Below are positions 15,049 through 19,410 of a stretch of 19,410 bases of DNA, in pieces. Position 1 is the first letter of the stretch. The number at the start of each line of letters is the position of its first letter. The DNA is from DQTL01 sp964396505 (GTDB lineage Bacteria; Bacteroidota; Bacteroidia; Flavobacteriales; Flavobacteriaceae): positions 1-19,410 of the forward strand of contig CAYNFJ010000031.1 in assembly GCA_964396505.1 (NCBI GenBank), given 5' to 3'. Made by a program: the position numbers and the translations under genes. Under the pieces are notes generated by a model. That model was given only the letters and a program-made list of their open reading frames with translations. It searched no databases and was not told the DNA's origin.

Positions 15049-16413
15049 TTATTTTCCTGTTAAACTGGTTCCCAGATAATCTTGAACGGTTCTAAAGCCA
15101 ATATAGCTACGTGCCGTATCGGCATATTCATAATCTCTGGAACTTACTTCCAAGAAATATGCCATATCTTTCCAAGATCCGCCACGGATTACTTTTCGGT
15201 GATTCAATCTATCCTCCACATTAGGATTCATAGTAGATCCCAAGTAATAAGAGGCTTCATTATAAGCTGTTTCTGTCCATTCAGACACATTACCTGCCAT
15301 ATTGTACAGTCCATAGCCGTTTTTATTATACGATTTTGCTTCCATGGTGTATAAAGCACCGTCCACAGCGTAATCTCCACGAGCCGGTTTAAAATTAGCT
15401 AAGAAGCACCCTCTATCACTGGTCGTATAAGGGGTACCCCAAGGATATTTGGCATACTCCAATCCACCACGTGCCGCATATTCCCATTCAGCTTCTGACG
15501 GTAAGCGGAAATGAGGTACTCTACTAGCATGTTTTTTGGAACGTAGGTAATCGTTTTTCTTTTTGGTTCTCCAGCTTGAAAAAGCTCTTGCTTGATGCCA
15601 AGTGACTCCTACGACAGGATAATCAGCATAGGCTTGATGCCAAAAATAATCCTGATGCATCGGGTCATTATAGGAATAGGCAAAATCTTTTACCCACACA
15701 GTGGTATCGGGATACACCGGAACCACTTCATGAATAATCTGTTCTTTTCGGCTGGTTCCTTTACGGGCAGCCGCTTCAGCATCTAACCAAGAATATTTAT
15801 ATTTTAACTTGGTTACATCAATCATTCTTCTACCGTCAAAACTCTCGTCTAAGGGTACAAACATGGTGTCCATCACTTCAGCATATTCCATACTGGGAAA
15901 GTCACCGGTATTCCATATTAAGTCTTCATCCCAATTAAGAAAACGACCTTGAGTAGGCGAATTTACATCTCCTAAACTACCGTAATTTTCCATCATATAT
16001 TTGATGTAGATGTTACCATTATCAGTTGTATCTTTGAACCTGTAAGCAGCCAATGGGCCATCGGTTGAAGCTTCTCCACCGGATAATTCATCGGCTAGAA
16101 TGGCTAATTTGGTTCTGACAATTGAATCACGTACCCAAAAAACAAATTCTTTGTACTCACTATTGGTTATTTCGGTTTCATCCATATAAAACGGGCGAAC
16201 CGTAGCGGTACGTGCCGGTGTATTCAGGGCGCCGATATCATCTTCGTCCTGTTTACCCATCGTAAAGGTACCTCCGGGCACCAATACCATTCCTGTGGGA
16301 GTTTCAGTGTGCCATTTACTCTTTGTACTGACACCAACTAAGTCACCTTTGTCATTGGATCCGCAGCTATAAGCTAACGAAATTAGCAAAACTAAAATTG
16401 CTGTTTTTCTCAT
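15049..16413 (-). CDS. gldK: GldK, outer-membrane lipoprotein of the T9SS core ring
   Basis: This 454-residue lipoprotein has a type II signal peptide ending in LAYSC (lipid-modified C17). The rest is an FGE-sulfatase (SUMF1-like) domain: GGTFTMG at 47-53, FYMDETEITNSEY near 75-87, HFRLPSEAEWEYAARGG, NMAGNVSEW at 371-379, VIRGGSW at 408-414 and a terminal GFRTV at 439-443. In GldK/PorK the domain is structural, not a formylglycine-generating enzyme: it binds GldN to build the ring under the outer membrane. A GldK-specific insert (about residues 90-240) separates the first FGE motif from the core. It is the first gene of gldKLMN, about 100 nt after the ureohydrolase-like gene on the same strand. 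No clear promoter was found in that gap, so it may be read through from upstream. Confidence 0.97.
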   Translation of the reverse strand: MRKTAILVLLISLAYSCGSNDKGDLVGVSTKSKWHTETPTGMVLVPGGTFTMGKQDEDDIGALNTPARTATVRPFYMDETEITNSEYKEFVFWVRDSIVRTKLAILADELSGGEASTDGPLAAYRFKDTTDNGNIYIKYMMENYGSLGDVNSPTQGRFLNWDEDLIWNTGDFPSMEYAEVMDTMFVPLDESFDGRRMIDVTKLKYKYSWLDAEAAARKGTSRKEQIIHEVVPVYPDTTVWVKDFAYSYNDPMHQDYFWHQAYADYPVVGVTWHQARAFSSWRTKKKNDYLRSKKHASRVPHFRLPSEAEWEYAARGGLEYAKYPWGTPYTTSDRGCFLANFKPARGDYAVDGALYTMEAKSYNKNGYGLYNMAGNVSEWTETAYNEASYYLGSTMNPNVEDRLNHRKVIRGGSWKDMAYFLEVSSRDYEYADTARSYIGFRTVQDYLGTSLTGK

Positions 16414-16513
16414 AATATATTACTATTTCTAAAAGCGTGTAAACCTATAATTATTTTTTGAAATATACAAAACGAATACTTATAAATTTTTTTATCGTCT
16501 AATTTTTAATCTA

Positions 16514-17677
16514 TTATCCTAATTTTCTTCGGTTTAAATACCATCTTTCGGGTATTTCTTGCCTATTTGCACTTAAATAATCTTGATAAGTACAGGGTAT
16601 TAACGTTCGTCTTTTGGTTTTATTATTTTCTTTTATATTAATTTCCATCCACCAACGACCACTTTTGTCGCTTTTGTAAAACTGAAAAGTATCTTCATCA
16701 ATCAAAACAATATATTTTTTAAAATTTTCTAAATCAATTGATGGGAATTCATACGAACGATAGTTCACACCTTCTACAAAATACCATATCATTTGTGCAA
16801 TAAGCTGAGCGGTTCGGTGGTTGATATCTTTTTCGGCATTGTACTCATATATTCCCAAAACACTTAAATAATCACTTAAACCCGCATAGCGCGTTATCTT
16901 ACAAATCGTATCGGCATCTAATCCACTGATCAATGTATTATTATTAGCGGGAGCATCCTCTTGCCTGACTGCTCCTATATCAATACTCAATATATCTGTT
17001 TCTCTCAAAATGGGTTCTACCAATTCTATCTCATTTTTAATACTTCCCAAACGATATGCATCAAACAATAGGGTATCTAATAGATTGATTTCTTCTTGTG
17101 AATTTAAAAAAGTCTGATAGGCTATATTGGTAAAATTAAAAAGATTGGTAGGTTTCTCCATAATAATCTGCGTCAGATAAGACTGTGAATCAATATGTTT
17201 ATCGAGCATTCCCAAATCAAAACGGGAATCTACCACACTGAGATTTACCTTTTTCTCTAACACATCATAAGATCTGTAAGTAGCATAGGTCAGGGCTTGT
17301 GAACCTCCTAGTACAACCGGTATATGTTTTAATCGTAATAAGAAAGAGATTAATTCCTTGACGACTAATTCTGTATCAGCCAGTGTTTCTCCTACAATTA
17401 TGTTCCCTAAGTCAACAACTTGTGTATTCCAATTTCCTACAAATAATCGATAGAATTCCTTTCGTACTTGGGTCAAATCTTTACCGGTACCGGAATTATT
17501 TCTAGCATTTCTATCTTCGGGCACACCAAATATAACAATTACATCCTGCCATGCTTCCAGATCATTTTCGTCAACATCCAATCCTATCATCCTGCCAATA
17601 CTTCCTTCCGGAAGTGATTGGGCATACGAAACAAGGGAAGTATCTACAGCTTGCAAAAAATTATTCAGTTTATTCAT
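16514..17677 (-). CDS. Ureohydrolase (arginase/formimidoylglutamase) fold protein with degenerate metal site
   Basis: This 387-residue cytosolic protein keeps the arginase-fold landmarks in order: VVLGGSQ at 122-127 where active enzymes have GGDH, VVDSRFD at 148-154 where they have DAHxD, LSIDIGAV at 230-237 where they have SxDxD, and GIYEYN at 275-280 near the usual Glu. By eye, three of six manganese ligands are replaced: His to Q127, His to R152, and Asp to G235. D150, D154 and D233 remain. It would be labelled formimidoylglutamase by similarity, but hydrolysis of a guanidino or formimino substrate is doubtful. The extra C-terminal part (about 310-387) is basic and aromatic and ends in NRRKLG. 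It lies between topA and gldK on one strand; I recall this order in other flavobacteria. A TAnnTTTG element sits 48 nt upstream. Confidence 0.8.
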   Translation of the reverse strand: MNKLNNFLQAVDTSLVSYAQSLPEGSIGRMIGLDVDENDLEAWQDVIVIFGVPEDRNARNNSGTGKDLTQVRKEFYRLFVGNWNTQVVDLGNIIVGETLADTELVVKELISFLLRLKHIPVVLGGSQALTYATYRSYDVLEKKVNLSVVDSRFDLGMLDKHIDSQSYLTQIIMEKPTNLFNFTNIAYQTFLNSQEEINLLDTLLFDAYRLGSIKNEIELVEPILRETDILSIDIGAVRQEDAPANNNTLISGLDADTICKITRYAGLSDYLSVLGIYEYNAEKDINHRTAQLIAQMIWYFVEGVNYRSYEFPSIDLENFKKYIVLIDEDTFQFYKSDKSGRWWMEINIKENNKTKRRTLIPCTYQDYLSANRQEIPERWYLNRRKLG

Positions 17678-17725
17678 ATTTGGGGAATAACCTAAAGGGG
17701 GATGTTTAAGTAAATTTCTATGCTA

Positions 17726-17733
17726 CAAAGTTA
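17726..17733 (-). promoter_or_regulatory. Bacteroidota -7 element (TAACTTTG) for the ureohydrolase-like gene
   Basis: The minus strand carries TAACTTTG, an exact TAnnTTTG match, 48 nt before the ATG at 17677 and after the topA stop. The region where a -33 box should lie is a T-rich run, so the upstream half cannot be judged. If transcripts read past 16514, this promoter would also serve gldKLMN. Confidence 0.5.
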
Positions 17734-17760
17734 ATCAAAAAAAAAGATATAAAAAAATGA

Positions 17761-19410
17761 TTATTTCTTTTTTCTGGTGGCCTGTTTTGTTTTTTTCTTT
17801 TTTGGTGTTTTTTTAGCGATAATTTCCTTTACCTTTTCTAGTGTTAATTTATCAATTTTAGTAGTTTTTGGTAGTTCTATTTTTGTCTTACCACTAATAA
17901 TATTAAAACGACCCCAACGGGCTTTTTCAACTCGTATATTTTCTTCTTCCCAATTCAGGAGAATTTTGTCAATATCTTTTTGTTTTTTGGTCTCTATCAA
18001 TGCTACAATATCTTCTTGCTTTAAATTATCAAAATCGTATTTTTTATTGACATTGATAAATTGACCATTCCATTTAATATAAGGTCCAAATCTCCCTACG
18101 CCCTTCTGCACCGGAAATCCTTCGTATTCGGCAATGGGTGCATCGGCTTTTTCTTTTGCAAGAATCAGTTCTACAGCATCATCGAGTGTTACTTGCATCG
18201 GGTCAGATCCTTTGGGCAAAGAAACAAACTTAGAGTCATATTTTATATAAGGTCCAAAACGCCCATTGGAAACAATGACATCTGCCTCTTTATATTTTCC
18301 TAAATTTTTGGGTAATTGGAATAAATCCAAGGCTTGTTCCAAGGTGACATTTGTAATGGTTTGAGCACCTTGTAAGCTGGCAAACTTAGGTTTTTCTTCA
18401 TCGGTCACTTCACCTATTTGTACCATAGCGCCATAACGACCCAATCGGGCATATACGTTTTTACCACTTTTAGGATCGGTTCCTAGTAGTCTTTCTCCCT
18501 TAGCTCTTTCTGCATTTTCGGAAACGTGTAAAACCTTCGCATGAAAATCACTGTAAAAGTTTTTTATAATGCTTGTCCATTCTTTTTTCCCCTCTGCTAT
18601 TTTATCAAAATCCGATTCTACTTTTGCCGTAAATCCATAATCCAATACGTGTTCAAAATTTTCCACCAAAAAATCATTGACAACTCTACCAATATCTGTA
18701 GGAACTAATTTTCCTTTGTCCGCTCCAATGGTTTCGGATAGTTTTTTTTCGGACAATGAATCTTCCTGTAAAACCAACTGAACATAATTTCTTTTTTTTC
18801 CTCCCAACACCGGTTTTTCAATATAGCCTCGTCTTTGAATGGTAGAAATAGTGGGAGCATAAGTAGAAGGACGACCAATACCCAGTTCCTCTAATTTTTT
18901 GACCAATGCGGCTTCCGAAAAACGATAAGGAGCTTTGGTAAAACGTTCTGTAGCAGTAATTTTTTGATTTATAACTGGTTCATTTACACGCATTCGCGGT
19001 AAGATTCCGGATTGTTCGGTATCCTCGCCATTATCGGTTCCTTCGGTATAGACTTTTAGGAATCCATCAAATTTAATCACTTCACCATTGGCGACAAACA
19101 CCTCTTTGTTTCGATCGTTTTTTATTTTGACCGAGGTACGTTCCAATTGCGCATCACTCATTTGAGAAGCGATGGTTCGTTTCCAAATCAAACTATACAG
19201 TCTATCTTCATCATAACCAACAGCAATGTGTTTATTACTCATATTGGTCGGTCTAATGGCTTCGTGCGCTTCTTGCGCTCCTTTGGATTTTGTTTTATAG
19301 TTACGGGGTTTGCTGTACGAATCTCCGTAGCTATTTATAATGGTGTCTTTGGCATCCTTTTTAGCATCATCTGATAAACTTACACTATCTGTTCTCATAT
19401 AAGTAATCAA
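17761..19410 (-). CDS. topA: DNA topoisomerase I, C-terminal part (5' end outside window)
   Basis: The frame runs in from the window edge. The first visible residues are LITYMRTDS, in which the tyrosine is the catalytic residue that attacks DNA, so the Toprim domain and upstream portion are missing. A TTG here is a leucine codon, not a start. The rest of the topoisomerase core follows (EAHEAIRPT, the FSEAALVKKLEELGIGRPSTYAPT motif and PTDIGRVVNDFL), then four Toprim C-terminal-type repeats around GRYGAMVQI, GRFGPYIKYD, GRFGPYIKWN and ARWGRFNII. The final 20 residues are almost all lysine, threonine and arginine. No cysteine occurs anywhere in the visible 549 residues, so there are no zinc ribbons of the E. 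coli type. The enzyme relaxes negative supercoils. It ends 83 nt before the ureohydrolase-like gene. Confidence 0.96.
   Translation of the reverse strand: MITYMRTDSVSLSDDAKKDAKDTIINSYGDSYSKPRNYKTKSKGAQEAHEAIRPTNMSNKHIAVGYDEDRLYSLIWKRTIASQMSDAQLERTSVKIKNDRNKEVFVANGEVIKFDGFLKVYTEGTDNGEDTEQSGILPRMRVNEPVINQKITATERFTKAPYRFSEAALVKKLEELGIGRPSTYAPTISTIQRRGYIEKPVLGGKKRNYVQLVLQEDSLSEKKLSETIGADKGKLVPTDIGRVVNDFLVENFEHVLDYGFTAKVESDFDKIAEGKKEWTSIIKNFYSDFHAKVLHVSENAERAKGERLLGTDPKSGKNVYARLGRYGAMVQIGEVTDEEKPKFASLQGAQTITNVTLEQALDLFQLPKNLGKYKEADVIVSNGRFGPYIKYDSKFVSLPKGSDPMQVTLDDAVELILAKEKADAPIAEYEGFPVQKGVGRFGPYIKWNGQFINVNKKYDFDNLKQEDIVALIETKKQKDIDKILLNWEEENIRVEKARWGRFNIISGKTKIELPKTTKIDKLTLEKVKEIIAKKTPKKKKTKQATRKKK

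Noticed and set aside
16414..16513. A dedicated gldK promoter (TATATTTC at 16460-16467, minus strand)
   Set aside because: The last base departs from TAnnTTTG and there is no TTTG box at the right spacing, so it cannot be supported.

Overview
The window looks like chromosomal DNA of a Flavobacteriaceae-type Bacteroidota. The evidence is a complete gldK-gldL-gldM-gldN cluster (gliding motility / type IX secretion core), a CarboxypepD_reg-like TonB-dependent receptor, AT-rich sequence, translation starts without Shine-Dalgarno sequences, and several copies of the Bacteroidota -7 promoter element TAnnTTTG. Every gene looks like vertically inherited chromosomal content. I saw no insertion sequence, prophage, CRISPR array or integron, and no gene-free stretch longer than about 140 bases.

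Layout, left to right. (1) Plus strand, 1-2881: the C-terminal end of a protein resembling the tail of flavobacterial M23 peptidases, then a TonB-dependent outer-membrane receptor 24 nt downstream, probably one operon. (2) 2918-3382, minus: a Bcp/PrxQ peroxiredoxin, convergent with the receptor and divergent from the next genes. (3) 3522-4552, plus: a DUF456 membrane protein and a small secreted Spy/CpxP-like protein, closed by a 21-bp hairpin shared with the convergent gene. (4) 4619-6992, minus: a PLP enzyme of the ACC deaminase / D-cysteine desulfhydrase family overlapping a lipoprotein peptidoglycan hydrolase (GH73 plus three LysM). (5) 7034-7197, minus: tRNA-Lys(UUU) as a stand-alone unit with its own promoter and intrinsic terminator. 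(6) 7219-8724, minus: MlaE permease and MlaF ATPase of an MCE-type lipid transporter, with start and stop codons directly abutting. (7) 8791-11766, minus: a FAD-dependent oxidoreductase and an ABC-F ATPase, 3 nt apart. (8) 11842-16413, minus: gldK, gldL, gldM, gldN, followed by an intrinsic terminator. (9) 16514-19410, minus: a degenerate ureohydrolase-fold protein and the C-terminal part of DNA topoisomerase I.

Functionally, GldL and GldM form the proton-driven inner-membrane motor of T9SS, and GldK and GldN form the periplasmic/outer-membrane ring it drives. The LysM lipoprotein, the M23-like fragment, the receptor, MlaEF and the CpxP-like protein are all envelope proteins, so most of the window concerns cell-envelope maintenance and secretion.

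No clearly new multigene system is visible. The most interesting observation is the arginase-fold gene directly upstream of gldK, in which three of the six canonical manganese ligands appear replaced. This suggests a pseudoenzyme or a repurposed protein linked to the gliding/T9SS locus. Smaller points are active-site residues arguing that the 'ACC deaminase' is D-cysteine desulfhydrase-like, a PrxQ with a C46-C82 rather than C+5 cysteine pair, and MlaEF without a neighbouring MlaD.
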